A DNA stretch of 64,000 nt from an uncultured Acetatifactor sp. (GTDB lineage Bacteria; Bacillota; Clostridia; Lachnospirales; Lachnospiraceae), in the NCBI GenBank assembly GCA_910583845.1, contig CAJUAB010000003.1:35888-99887 (forward strand), in the 5' to 3' direction. Positions within the stretch are counted from its first letter, which is position 1, and the number at the start of each line of letters is the position of its first letter. Positions 8,016 through 16,898 of this stretch are shown piece after piece. The translations under genes and the position numbers were made by a program. The notes under the pieces were generated by a model that saw only the letters and a list, made by a program, of their open reading frames with translations, was not told where the DNA came from and made no database searches.

Positions 8016-9590
8016 CTACAGATAATTATCCGGCAGATCATTCTCCAGCAGCACGATCAGCTTCTGATTCGTGACAATCCCGTACACATACTTCATGGCA
8101 TCCTGCAAGTCTTCCGCCACATAGAGACGCTCCCTGTCAAAGTCCGTCTCCAATACCCCCTTCTGTATGCTCTCCGTCTGCCGGTGTCCCACCAGCACAA
8201 TGTAGTCGCAATACCGGGTGGCCTCTCTGCCAAAGGCATGATTATAATGGTCCTCCTGCTCTCCCAGTTCCACCATGCCGGGAGTCACCAGTACCCGCAC
8301 CCCCTGAAACATGCCCAGAGTCTTAAGCGCCATGTGGGCACCCCCTGGATTGGAATTGTAGGCATCGTCAATAATAATGGTATTGCCCCTGACAATGGGC
8401 TGCAGCCGGTGAGGCGCTCCCTCCAGCCTGCGCACCGGGATTTTCAGCTTATCCAGCGGGATGCCCAGCTCATGAGCCACCGCAATAGCCCCGGTAATGT
8501 TGACCACATTATGTTCGCCCAGAAGCCGGGTGGTAAACTCCTCCCTGGCGCCGTCCGGAGCCTGCACCCAGAAGTGGGACCCCTTCTCGCTGTATTCCAG
8601 GTCGCAGGCCCGGTAGGCGTTGCCCTCCTCCAGGCCATAGGTGACGGCATCCCGGTTCAGCTCATACTGTTTCACAAACTCGTTGTCCCCGTTGACAAAC
8701 CGGGGACCTCCCGCAGGCAGCGCGTCAAACAGCTCCTTCTTGGTTCCCACGATATGATCCAGCGTCTTGAACGTCTCCAGATGCTGGTAGCCCAGCGAAG
8801 TGATCACGCCGATCTGCGGGTCCACGATCTCGCAGATCTCCCTGATATCCCCCACATGCCTGGCCCCCATCTCGCAGAGAAAGATTTCATGAGTGGCCTT
8901 CAGACTGCCCCGGATGGTTTTCACCACGCCCATGGGGGTGTTGAAGCTCTCCGGCGTCATCAGCACATCGTACCGGGCGCTCAGCAGCGTGTGGAGATAA
9001 TATTTCACGCTGGTCTTGCCATAGCTGCCGGTGATGCCGATGATTTTCAGGTCCGGACAGGCTTTCAGCATTCTCCGGGCATCCCGGATGTAATACCGAT
9101 TGATGCCTTTCTCAATGGGCCTGTTGATCAGATTGGCCAGCAGTACCATATAGGGACTGACCATGGCTCCCGCCAACAGCGTCCCCAGCAAAAGCCACCA
9201 GGAAAAACCCGCCGGAAGGGCCGCCGCCAGGAAGATGACGATATACAGCGCCGCCGTAGCGGCAATCAGACGTTTTACCCGGGCTGTGACTACCAGCTTT
9301 TTCTTGGCCGCTCTGGGCCAGTACAGCATCAACAACAATAGCAGAAAAAGCCAATCCCAGCCCAGTATCACCGACACCGCCGCCAGCGTCTTATCTCTCC
9401 AGAAGCATCCCGCCAAGGGAATAACCCCCAACAGCGGCAGCAGCGTCATGACGGGATGGGTCTTCATATACCGCCAGTAAGAACTATACTGATAGGAGCT
9501 CTGCTGAAACATATGCAGCGTACAGCGCACCCCCAGCACAATGGCGGCCAACGCCGTCACTATTATGAACGCAAAAAAAATATTGATCAT
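8016..9590 (-). CDS. murF: MurF-like UDP-MurNAc-tripeptide--D-Ala-D-Ala ligase with N-terminal membrane domain
   Basis: A 524-residue Mur ligase. Residues 1-165 hold several hydrophobic segments (near 1-22, 48-64, 70-92, 108-160), an extension absent from E. coli MurF (about 450 residues). The Mur ligase part follows: IGITGSYGKTSVKYYL (ATP P-loop, about 184-199), FLCEMGARHVGDI, GEHNVVNITGAIAVA and IDDAYNSNPGGA. It should add D-Ala-D-Ala or a variant dipeptide to the UDP-MurNAc tripeptide, here tethered to the membrane. The neighbouring ddl supports this pathway. Whether it is the housekeeping MurF or a specialised paralogue cannot be decided here. Its start overlaps the hydrolase stop by 4 bp. 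Confidence 0.82.
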   Translation of the reverse strand: MINIFFAFIIVTALAAIVLGVRCTLHMFQQSSYQYSSYWRYMKTHPVMTLLPLLGVIPLAGCFWRDKTLAAVSVILGWDWLFLLLLLMLYWPRAAKKKLVVTARVKRLIAATAALYIVIFLAAALPAGFSWWLLLGTLLAGAMVSPYMVLLANLINRPIEKGINRYYIRDARRMLKACPDLKIIGITGSYGKTSVKYYLHTLLSARYDVLMTPESFNTPMGVVKTIRGSLKATHEIFLCEMGARHVGDIREICEIVDPQIGVITSLGYQHLETFKTLDHIVGTKKELFDALPAGGPRFVNGDNEFVKQYELNRDAVTYGLEEGNAYRACDLEYSEKGSHFWVQAPDGAREEFTTRLLGEHNVVNITGAIAVAHELGIPLDKLKIPVRRLEGAPHRLQPIVRGNTIIIDDAYNSNPGGAHMALKTLGMFQGVRVLVTPGMVELGEQEDHYNHAFGREATRYCDYIVLVGHRQTESIQKGVLETDFDRERLYVAEDLQDAMKYVYGIVTNQKLIVLLENDLPDNYL

Positions 9591-10384
9591 ATATGCCCCC
9601 CACCTTGGCCAATCCCCAGAAAAGACCGCATCACCGCCAGAAATTGATATTGCCGGTCCAGGAAACTGAAATGTCCAGCCCCGGCCAGCACCGCCAGTCC
9701 GGCTCCCGGGATCATCTTCTCCATCAGCTGTCCGTCGGAAAGCGGCGTATCCGTATCCTGATCTCCCCAGATCAGCAGAGTCTCCGCCTCTATCCGGGGC
9801 AGAAATTCCCGCACATCCTCATTGACCACCTTCACCATGCTCTGGCGCATAATGGGGGATGCCATCCGGTAATCCGCCGATCCTGACTTACTCTGTAATT
9901 TCTCCAGCGCATGGGGAAAAAGCGCCTTTACGGGCGGCAGGCTCAGAATCTTCTTTCCTCTTTTGTACCGCCTGATCCGGCGCATCTGCTCAGGGGTCTT
10001 CTCGTGAACGATCCCGGCGCTGTCGATCAGGATCAGCTTCCGCACCTTCTGATCCAGCATACCGCTGCCCACCAGTCGGATCAGAGTACGTCCCCCGTGG
10101 GAGTGTCCCGCCAGGATCACTTCCTGATCCTCCGGCCCCGCCGCATGATCAATAAATGCCCTGCAAAAATCACAGTAATCCGCCAGAGACCACGCCTCTC
10201 CCGGTTCCTGGCTCTGTCCGAAGCCCGGGGTGTCCGGGGCCGCCACCCGGTACCGCGCCGCCAGCGTATTGATCAAGGGCCCGAACAGCTCCTTGTTGGC
10301 TCCCCAGCCGTGGAACAGGACCACCAGCGGCCCCTGCCCCTGCTCTATGTACCGGACCCTCAGGCCCTGATATACCATCTCCAT
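9587..10384 (-). CDS. Alpha/beta-fold hydrolase
   Basis: A 265-residue alpha/beta hydrolase. It shows the HG oxyanion motif (VVLFHGWGANKELF, about residue 24), the nucleophile elbow GHSHGG (Ser near residue 93), the acid in IWGDQDTDTP (about 210) and the catalytic His in GAGHFSF (about 237). The substrate is unknown. The gene ends within the start of the murF-like gene (4-bp overlap), so the two are translationally coupled. This hints at a cell-envelope role, but no specific reaction can be named. Confidence 0.82.
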   Translation of the reverse strand: MEMVYQGLRVRYIEQGQGPLVVLFHGWGANKELFGPLINTLAARYRVAAPDTPGFGQSQEPGEAWSLADYCDFCRAFIDHAAGPEDQEVILAGHSHGGRTLIRLVGSGMLDQKVRKLILIDSAGIVHEKTPEQMRRIRRYKRGKKILSLPPVKALFPHALEKLQSKSGSADYRMASPIMRQSMVKVVNEDVREFLPRIEAETLLIWGDQDTDTPLSDGQLMEKMIPGAGLAVLAGAGHFSFLDRQYQFLAVMRSFLGIGQGGGHI

Positions 10385-10628
10385 GCGTCATCCCGCCTTT
10401 CCGTCCGCTTTGATCATCCACGGTCCTGCCCTCTGACACTCGATACCTGCGGATAAAGTCCGTTGACCTCAATAACTATTATATTCCTCCGCCCGCAATT
10501 TCACTCCATAGTATAGCAAAATATATCTCCGGGGTAAAGTCTTTCCTTCCATTCCGGCGGAAAACATTTCCGCCCCCGGGACCACATCCCCATTCCCTGC
10601 GCTTTTACCGGGCGGGAGAGCCGCACTG

Positions 10629-11849
10629 TCAGCGGCTTTCTCCCGTCCGGTCCTCCTTTTCCCCATAGACCACCTGTCCGTCTATAATCGTATACCGCGT
10701 CTGGGTGAACACTTCCATGGGGTTTCCGCTGAAGATCGCGATATCCGCGTCCTTCCCCGGCTCCAGCGAGCCCATCCTGTCCGCCACCCCGCAGATCCGG
10801 GCCGGATTGACGGTGATGGCCCGCAGCCCGTCCTCCATGGGGAGCCCGGACTTCACAGCCATCCCGGCGCAGAGGGGCAGGGACTGGATCTGGGACACGG
10901 GATGGTCCGTGGTGATGGCCACCAACACGCCTGCTTTCGCCAATATCCCCGCGGTTTTGAAAGCCACATTCTGCACCTCTATCTTATTGCGGCTGGTCAG
11001 ATCCGGCCCCACGATGGCGGGATATCCCGCCTCGGCCAGTTCCTCCGCGATCAGATGTCCCTCGCTGCAATGATCCAGCGTCAGATCCAGCTCAAATTCC
11101 CGGGCAATGCGGATCGCGGTGAAAATATCGTCCACCCGGTGTACATGGGCTTTCATGGGTATCTCTCTGCGCAGCACGGGAATCCAGCACTCCATGTTGA
11201 AGTCTTCCTGGAACTCCTGGCCCTTTTCTCCGGCCGTCTTTTTCCGCTCCCAGTAGTTTTTCGCCTCGAACAGTTCCCGGCGCAGCATGCCCGCTATGGC
11301 CATACGGGTGGAAGGACTTTTCCCCTGACCGGAATAATTGACCTTGGGATTTTCTCCGAAAGCCACCTTCATGGCTGCGGGAGCTTTTACGAGAATGTCG
11401 TCAATCCGTCTGCCCCGTGTCTTGACCAGGGCGAACTGCCCTCCTACCACATTGGAACTGCCGGGGCCGATCATGGCGGCGGTAATGCCCGCCCGCACCG
11501 CGTCATCAAATGCGGCATCCATGCTGTTGATGGCGTCTATGGCCCGCAGCCAGGGCGTGACAGGGTCGACGGTCTCGTTGCAGTCATCTCCCTCCATGCC
11601 CTTTTTCTCCTCGGTGATCCCCATATGGCAGTGCGCCTCGATGATGCCCGGCATCACCCAGCCGCCGCCCGCGTCCAGCACCCGGTCCGTTCCGTCCAGG
11701 GCTCCGCTTCCATTTTCCCTGCGGCGCATGTCCTGCCACTGCCCCATGGTTCCCACCCATGCGATTTTACCGTTTTCTACCCGGACCGCGCCATGCCCTA
11801 TGACGCCCTGCCGCCCCATGGTGTGAACCAGGCCGTTAATGATGTCCAT
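10629..11849 (-). CDS. Amidohydrolase-family metal-dependent hydrolase
   Basis: A 406-residue protein of the amidohydrolase superfamily, closest in layout to imidazolonepropionase-like members. The metal-binding HxH occurs in GIIEAHCHMG (about residue 73). Further His residues in KAHVHRVDD (about 235) and LDHCSEGH (about 257), and the Asp in ITTDHPVSQ (about 315), complete the expected ligands. The C-terminal NPARICGVADRMGSLEPGKD and ADIAIFSG blocks are typical of the family. It should hydrolyse a C-N bond of a small cyclic amide or peptide-like compound; the substrate is unknown. An in-frame ATG at 11849 follows AGAGGTAGGT. A stem-loop at about 10616-10642 spans the stop codon. Confidence 0.82.
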   Translation of the reverse strand: MDIINGLVHTMGRQGVIGHGAVRVENGKIAWVGTMGQWQDMRRRENGSGALDGTDRVLDAGGGWVMPGIIEAHCHMGITEEKKGMEGDDCNETVDPVTPWLRAIDAINSMDAAFDDAVRAGITAAMIGPGSSNVVGGQFALVKTRGRRIDDILVKAPAAMKVAFGENPKVNYSGQGKSPSTRMAIAGMLRRELFEAKNYWERKKTAGEKGQEFQEDFNMECWIPVLRREIPMKAHVHRVDDIFTAIRIAREFELDLTLDHCSEGHLIAEELAEAGYPAIVGPDLTSRNKIEVQNVAFKTAGILAKAGVLVAITTDHPVSQIQSLPLCAGMAVKSGLPMEDGLRAITVNPARICGVADRMGSLEPGKDADIAIFSGNPMEVFTQTRYTIIDGQVVYGEKEDRTGESR

Positions 11850-11870
11850 ACCTACCTCTTCTCCGCATGA

Positions 11871-11892
11871 CAGGCGCGTAGGTACGCGCCTG
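11871..11892. terminator. Hairpin downstream of the M23-like gene
   Basis: CAGGCGCGT at 11871-11879 pairs with ACGCGCCTG at 11884-11892 across a 4-nt loop, in the 69-bp gap between the M23-like gene and the amidohydrolase. It is a stable hairpin without a T-run, so it may be a weak terminator or an RNA-processing or stability element. Confidence 0.45.
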
Positions 11893-11918
11893 CCATGTCC
11901 ACTCCTCCGTTGTCAGTC

Positions 11919-12971
11919 CTAGAAGTAAAGATTCTGAGGGTCCAGCGCCGCTCCGTCCTGCTCCAGCAGGAAGTATAAATTGCTGCCCTCCAGGCTGTAA
12001 TAGATGGTGGGAGCGGCCACGCTGCCAATGATCTGACCGGGGCTGACATAGTCTCCCTCCGACACATTCAGCGCCTGCAGCTGGCCGTATACCACCTGGT
12101 ATCCGTTGCCCAGGTCCAGAGTCACTGCCTGGCCGATTTCCTCATTGCGGAATACGGATGCCACCCGGGCCTCGGCACAGGCGATCACCTGCGTTCCCTC
12201 CTCCACTCTGTACACGGTTGCCGGATTGTATTTATACTGATCCAGCGTGGTGAAATATACGGTTCTGTCCATGCTGTAAGGGATCAGCACATCTCCCATC
12301 ACCGGCTTCACCAGACCCTGGTCGGAGGAAAAGGCCAGCGTCCTTACGTCCTGCGGCTCTTCCCATACCGGCTCTTCCTGTACCGGAACCGATTGTTCCA
12401 CAACAGGCTCCTCCAGAACCGGCTCCTCCAGAGCGGGCTGCTCCAAAACCGCCGGCTGCTCCGCCGCCGCGGGAAGCTGTTCGCGGACCGGTTCGGGAGT
12501 GACAGTGCTGCTTCCCTGGCTGCCGCTTTCCTTTTCTTCTTTCTCCTCCTGCTGCTGCCTTTCGTTTGCTTTCTGCTCCTCCAGCATGGCCAGCTGCTCA
12601 TCGCTGGTCACGTCCGATTCTGACAGGACGCCGTCTGTCAGCCCCGGGATCTGAACCAGGGAAGAACCGGCCTCCTCCATGGGCAGATAGTCCAGATCAT
12701 CCTCCGGAATCTCCTGTACCGCGCTGTCTCCCTGGGGAACCGTCACGGAATTGCCCGGTCTCTGATAGGTATCTCCCATCTCCTGCTGATTGTCCCCTGC
12801 CTGACTCTCCACTCCGGTAAAATCAATGCTGTAGCCGTCATCCTGGTTCTGGACACTGTTTTCCTTCATGTACACCCCTGTCATGGTCAGCGCCGCCATC
12901 ACAAAAGCCGAGGACGCGATCATAATGATCCGCTCTTTTTTGATATTTTGTTTTCTGTTGTCTCTTCTCAT
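11919..12971 (-). CDS. Membrane-anchored, degenerate M23/LytM-domain protein (SpoIIQ-like architecture)
   Basis: A 350-residue protein with a short basic N-terminus, one transmembrane segment (about residues 16-35), a long low-complexity linker and a C-terminal LytM/M23-like domain (about 225-350). The linker has a Gln/Glu-rich run and Pro/Glu/Val repeats of the EEPVLEEPVVEQ kind. The domain fold is recognisable (GNGYQVVYGQL, VSEGDYVSPGQIIGSV, NLYFLLEQDGAALDP), but the usual zinc and catalytic histidines (H...D and HxH) are missing, so it should be non-catalytic. SpoIIQ of sporulating Firmicutes has the same layout and may also be degenerate. With spoVT in the window this identity is plausible but unproved. 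The ATG at 12971 follows GGGAGG. Confidence 0.72.
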   Translation of the reverse strand: MRRDNRKQNIKKERIIMIASSAFVMAALTMTGVYMKENSVQNQDDGYSIDFTGVESQAGDNQQEMGDTYQRPGNSVTVPQGDSAVQEIPEDDLDYLPMEEAGSSLVQIPGLTDGVLSESDVTSDEQLAMLEEQKANERQQQEEKEEKESGSQGSSTVTPEPVREQLPAAAEQPAVLEQPALEEPVLEEPVVEQSVPVQEEPVWEEPQDVRTLAFSSDQGLVKPVMGDVLIPYSMDRTVYFTTLDQYKYNPATVYRVEEGTQVIACAEARVASVFRNEEIGQAVTLDLGNGYQVVYGQLQALNVSEGDYVSPGQIIGSVAAPTIYYSLEGSNLYFLLEQDGAALDPQNLYF

Positions 12972-13105
12972 GAACACCTCCCGTCCGCTGATACGGACTT
13001 TCTCTATCCTTTATTTTCATTTCGAGAATTGCTTTGCTTACTCTATTGGATATTCTTACCCCGAGAAAAGCAAATTATACGGAAGAGGTATTCAAAAATA
13101 AAACA

Positions 13106-13187
13106 GCATATTCCCGGACAGCACAACGCGCGATATCCAGCCGCTTAAGCGGCCTGATGCTCTGCCCTGTGTTATCCGGGAATATGC
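13106..13187. terminator. Long-range inverted repeat after the hybrid kinase gene
   Basis: The 13-bp GCATATTCCCGGA (13106-13118) is repeated as its reverse complement at 13175-13187, with a CCGCTTAAGCGG palindrome at the centre (13141-13152). It lies 20 bp beyond the stop of the histidine kinase gene. It could fold into a branched hairpin that ends the transcript. No T-run is present, so function is inferred from position. Confidence 0.45.
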
Positions 13188-13207
13188 AAAATACGGGAAA
13201 GCGTCGC

Positions 13208-15916
13208 CTACAGAGCGGCTTCCCATGTATCGAGGATCTCCTCGCATTTCTCCGTGTCCATGTCATCCACGGCATTTTTCAGTTGTTCAAAGAGTTCGTC
13301 CTGGCCGCTGCCATAGGAATACTGATTCATACTCTGTATGATGTCTTCCACGGTGTCCATGTCCAGGTTTTCCAGAGCGTCCCGCATCTGCACAAAATAT
13401 ACGTCCAGTTCGTCGCCGCTGATCTGCTTATCGCCCTTGGCCGCGTCTTCTTTCGTGAAATACGGCGCTAAAATACTCTTATAAAAGCTATACTCCGCCA
13501 GCATTCCCGGAGTGATCTTGTGGATCAGCTCCGCGTTGCGGGCATTTCCGGCGACTTCCATCTGTTCCGCGGTCTCCGCAAGCTCGAAGGCGCCGATCTG
13601 GCGGGAGGCGCTCTTCAGGGAGTGAACCTCTATCGTGTATTCGTGCCACTTCTCCTCCTGTTCATATTTCTGGATGGTCGCGTATTTCTTGTCAATCACA
13701 CGGTAGTATTCTTTGAGAACCGACCAGAACAGTTCCTCATTTCCCAGAAATCCCACTGCCTTCTCCACATCCAGTCCGTTGATGGAAATGCTCGTCACCT
13801 GGGAGCCCTGGTCCTCCTGCTTTATCTCCCTGTCATTCCGCTTCTTCTTGTGGATCTTTTCCGGCGGCAGCCACTTGCGCAGCCTGGATACAATGTCCTT
13901 CAGCTCAATGGGCTTGGTCACCAGATCGTTCATCCCGCCGTTGATAAACATCTCTCTCGTGCCCTCCACCGCGTTGGCGGTGAGAGCCAGAATCGGGATC
14001 TGGCCGTTTTCCCCGGGCATATTCCGGATGATCTGCGTGGCCTCCAGGCCGTCCATCTCCGGCATCATGTGGTCCATAAAGATCAGATCATACTTTTTGC
14101 TCGTGACTTTGAAGATTGCCTCCCTGCCGCTGAGCGCCGTGTCGATACTCATCTCCAGCGGGCTCAGAAGTCCCTTGGCCACGGTCAGATTGATGGCGTT
14201 GTCATCCACCACCAGAATTTCCGCGTCCGGGGCCACATAATTGAAATCCTCCGTGTCAAGACGGTTAAAGCTCTGATCCGCCTTGTCTCCCTGCAAAATG
14301 CCCGCCAGACTTAAAACATACAGCGGCTTTTTGGCAATAAATACGTTGTCCATGCCATAGGAATAAACATCCCGATAGTCCGCCATCACCACGCCGGTGA
14401 TTTCCGGGTGGACTTTGAGAAAGTTCTGCACCGTGTCCGACATCATGGTCTGCTCCACGAACAGAAACTGAATCTTCTGCCCCCCCAGTCTGGACAAATC
14501 CCTGTCGGAGGCCAGCCCCCGATAGTTCACACCCAGCCTCTGCATGTCTGTCTTGATCTGCTTCGCGGCGTAGTCCCCGGACAGAAGTCCCACCGCGGAT
14601 ATTTTCTCCTCGATCTGTCCCACCGAGGGGATGCTGTTGATAATTCTCTGGGGAACCACGAAGGAAAAAGTACTTCCCTCCCCGTACTCGCTCTCCACCT
14701 GAATGCTCCCGTTCATCAGGGATACCAGTTGTTTGCAGATGGCAAGCCCCAGGCCGGTGCCCTCGATATTGCGGTTGCGCTTGCTGTCCAGCTGCTGAAA
14801 GGACTGGAACAGCTTATCTATATCCCCCTCCCTGATCCCGCTTCCGGTGTCGGAGACGGCGATATAGAGATCCAGCATATCCTTCCCGGTCTGCCGGAAG
14901 TCCACCTGTAAATGTACATTCCCCATCTTCGTGAACTTGATGGCATTGTTAGCCAGATTTATCATGATCTGCTTGATACGTATATTGTCACCGTACAGTT
15001 CATGAGGGAGATTGGGGTCCACATCCACCGTAAGTTCCAGCTCCTTGCTGCCGATTCTGGTCATGATGATATTTGCCACATCATTGACTACCGACATAGG
15101 CTCGTATTCCGCCTCGTTGATCGTCATCATGCCGGATTCAATCTTGGAGAAGTCCAGAATATCGTTGATAATGGTAAGCAGCGTCTGTCCGGATGCCTTG
15201 ATCTGTCCCACATACTCTTTGGCCATGGGCGGAAGCTCCTCCCGCAGCGCCATCTCCGCCATGCCGATAATCGCGTTCATGGGTGTGCGGATCTCATGGC
15301 TCATATTGGCAAGAAAATCCGATTTCAGATTGGAGGACTTCATCAGTTCCATATTTTTTATGTTCAGCTGGTGCTTATTGAACGCGAGGTCCGAAAGGAT
15401 GTTCGCAATGGTGGACAGGGCTGCTACCTTGCTCTTGATATCTTCCTCTTTCAGAATGCTTACCTTGCGGGCCGCTGTCATCAGTTCCTCGGGGTCCGCG
15501 CCGATCTCCAGCGCCACCTGCCTGATTTTATCCTCGTCCGGCGCTTCGGTCAGCATCTGACCGCCGAGAAAACACCCCACCTTGTGGCCTGAAACCATGA
15601 TGGGCACCGCGAAATCCACCAGCCCCGCATGGCAGTGGTACGCGCAGGGAGTTCCGTCCTTCTCCGTCTTTTCGGCGCTGATGCGGTTGCAGGCCTCACA
15701 GCGCTTCCTGCCCTTCTCGGTGGCCCGCACATACTTCGCGCAAAATTCCGAATAGTGAGACCCCTCTGTGATAGCCAGACCATCCTTGTCTGTGATCAGA
15801 GACGCGATTCCCGCCATGCTGGAAAAAGAGTCCTGGATCAGGCGCAGGGTCTCCACGTCAATCAAATCCGTCAGGTTCAGATTGGTCACTTGTTCCGATA
15901 TATTGACCGTATCCAT
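13208..15916 (-). CDS. PocR-domain hybrid sensor histidine kinase (HisKA-HATPase-REC-HPt)
   Basis: A 902-residue cytoplasmic phosphorelay kinase with no transmembrane segment. Residues about 20-185 form a PocR-type ligand-binding domain (GLAITEGSHYSEFC, then the Cys-rich KGRKRCEACNR and GTPCAYHCHAGLVDFAVPI). HisKA follows with the phospho-His in NMSHEIRTPMNAIIGM (about 207). The HATPase has NLANNAIKF and GTGLGLAICKQLVSLM (about 320-425). A receiver holds VVDDNAINL and FMDHMMPEMDG (about 570-690). An HPt domain has its His in EVHSLKSAS (about 763). It is encoded 22 bp after the response regulator gene, with AGGAGG before the start. The Cys cluster in the sensor suggests a metal, redox or small-ligand sensor; the ligand is unknown. 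Confidence 0.9.
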   Translation of the reverse strand: MDTVNISEQVTNLNLTDLIDVETLRLIQDSFSSMAGIASLITDKDGLAITEGSHYSEFCAKYVRATEKGRKRCEACNRISAEKTEKDGTPCAYHCHAGLVDFAVPIMVSGHKVGCFLGGQMLTEAPDEDKIRQVALEIGADPEELMTAARKVSILKEEDIKSKVAALSTIANILSDLAFNKHQLNIKNMELMKSSNLKSDFLANMSHEIRTPMNAIIGMAEMALREELPPMAKEYVGQIKASGQTLLTIINDILDFSKIESGMMTINEAEYEPMSVVNDVANIIMTRIGSKELELTVDVDPNLPHELYGDNIRIKQIMINLANNAIKFTKMGNVHLQVDFRQTGKDMLDLYIAVSDTGSGIREGDIDKLFQSFQQLDSKRNRNIEGTGLGLAICKQLVSLMNGSIQVESEYGEGSTFSFVVPQRIINSIPSVGQIEEKISAVGLLSGDYAAKQIKTDMQRLGVNYRGLASDRDLSRLGGQKIQFLFVEQTMMSDTVQNFLKVHPEITGVVMADYRDVYSYGMDNVFIAKKPLYVLSLAGILQGDKADQSFNRLDTEDFNYVAPDAEILVVDDNAINLTVAKGLLSPLEMSIDTALSGREAIFKVTSKKYDLIFMDHMMPEMDGLEATQIIRNMPGENGQIPILALTANAVEGTREMFINGGMNDLVTKPIELKDIVSRLRKWLPPEKIHKKKRNDREIKQEDQGSQVTSISINGLDVEKAVGFLGNEELFWSVLKEYYRVIDKKYATIQKYEQEEKWHEYTIEVHSLKSASRQIGAFELAETAEQMEVAGNARNAELIHKITPGMLAEYSFYKSILAPYFTKEDAAKGDKQISGDELDVYFVQMRDALENLDMDTVEDIIQSMNQYSYGSGQDELFEQLKNAVDDMDTEKCEEILDTWEAAL

Positions 15917-15938
15917 CCTGCCCTCCTTATATAAAAAC

Positions 15939-16775
15939 TTACCTTCGGCCCAGAACGCTCTTTATGGTGGAAGAGACCTTTTCCATATCAATGGGCTTCA
16001 GAAGATACCCCTGGATTTTCAACGCAAGGATCTCCTGGATCTTTCCCCGCTCTGTTATGCCTGTGAGAAACACTACCGGGATATTTCTTGTCTTGTTGTT
16101 TTCCCGTATTTTGCGCAGAACCGCCGCGCCGTTCTCCTCCGGCATCTCATAGTCCAGCAGCACCATATCCGTCCGCTTGGTCTCCAGAAATTTCATGGCC
16201 ACCTTGCCGTTGATCGCCGTGGCTACATCATAGCGCTCCGCAAGATATCCCTTGAGCAGCTTTAATACACTGCTGTCATCATCCACAATCAGAATATGCT
16301 TTCTGGCGGGCGGTTTGGGCGGTTCCACCTGTAGAACAGGCATCACCAGATCCACTGCGGCGCTGCCCGAAGCGGCTGCGCTTTCCGCGGATTTTTTCTT
16401 TGTTCCCCTCTTATCCAGCAGATCCACGATGGAATGCTCAAGTTTTTGTGCGGAGATGGGGCGCTGGAAGAACGTGGCCTGGGTGTTTGGCACAATTTTT
16501 TTGTACTGCTCACACTCCTCCCGGTTGCCCACGATAATAATGGGAACTCCCAATTCCTCAATTCGCTGTTCCACATTGTCAAACCGTTTTATGTCATCCG
16601 GCGACTCCCCATAAAGACAATATACGAACACGTCGGGAGAGATATATTTCAGATGGTTCATGATATCGTCATATCGGCTTGAGGTATTGATGCACTCAAG
16701 AGTGTTATCCATATAAGTAAAAAATTCGTTGATAGCCATCCTGTTGTTTCCGGTCAATAAGACAACATATTTCAT
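15939..16775 (-). CDS. Two-receiver response regulator without output domain
   Basis: A 278-residue protein with two receiver-like domains. The N-terminal one (about 1-120) is degenerate, keeping a Rossmann-like alternation but no clear acidic phosphorylation pocket. A linker rich in Ala, Ser and Pro follows (about 125-157). The C-terminal receiver (about 158-278) is canonical: HILIVDDDSSVLKLL, the phospho-acceptor Asp in DMVLLDYEMPEENG, VFLTG and LLKPID. No DNA-binding or enzymatic output is present, so it probably acts by protein contact or as a relay with the hybrid kinase that follows 22 bp downstream. Confidence 0.85.
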   Translation of the reverse strand: MKYVVLLTGNNRMAINEFFTYMDNTLECINTSSRYDDIMNHLKYISPDVFVYCLYGESPDDIKRFDNVEQRIEELGVPIIIVGNREECEQYKKIVPNTQATFFQRPISAQKLEHSIVDLLDKRGTKKKSAESAAASGSAAVDLVMPVLQVEPPKPPARKHILIVDDDSSVLKLLKGYLAERYDVATAINGKVAMKFLETKRTDMVLLDYEMPEENGAAVLRKIRENNKTRNIPVVFLTGITERGKIQEILALKIQGYLLKPIDMEKVSSTIKSVLGRR

Positions 16776-16822
16776 AAGAACCCCCTGTATTCCTTACTGG
16801 TTATAGTTCCCGGCCAGCGCGT

Positions 16823-16858
16823 ATCCATGTCCGGGCATTCCGGCTTTCGCACATGGAT
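16823..16858. terminator. Hairpin downstream of the SseB-like gene
   Basis: ATCCATGT (16823-16830) pairs with ACATGGAT (16851-16858) across a 20-nt loop containing a smaller CCGG-based stem, 40 bp after the stop of the SseB-like gene and before the response regulator. There is no T-run, so it may be a partial terminator between two transcription units. Confidence 0.35.
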
Positions 16859-16898
16859 CATCGCGCCTCCGGCGATACGCTGATTTTACAGCGAACAA

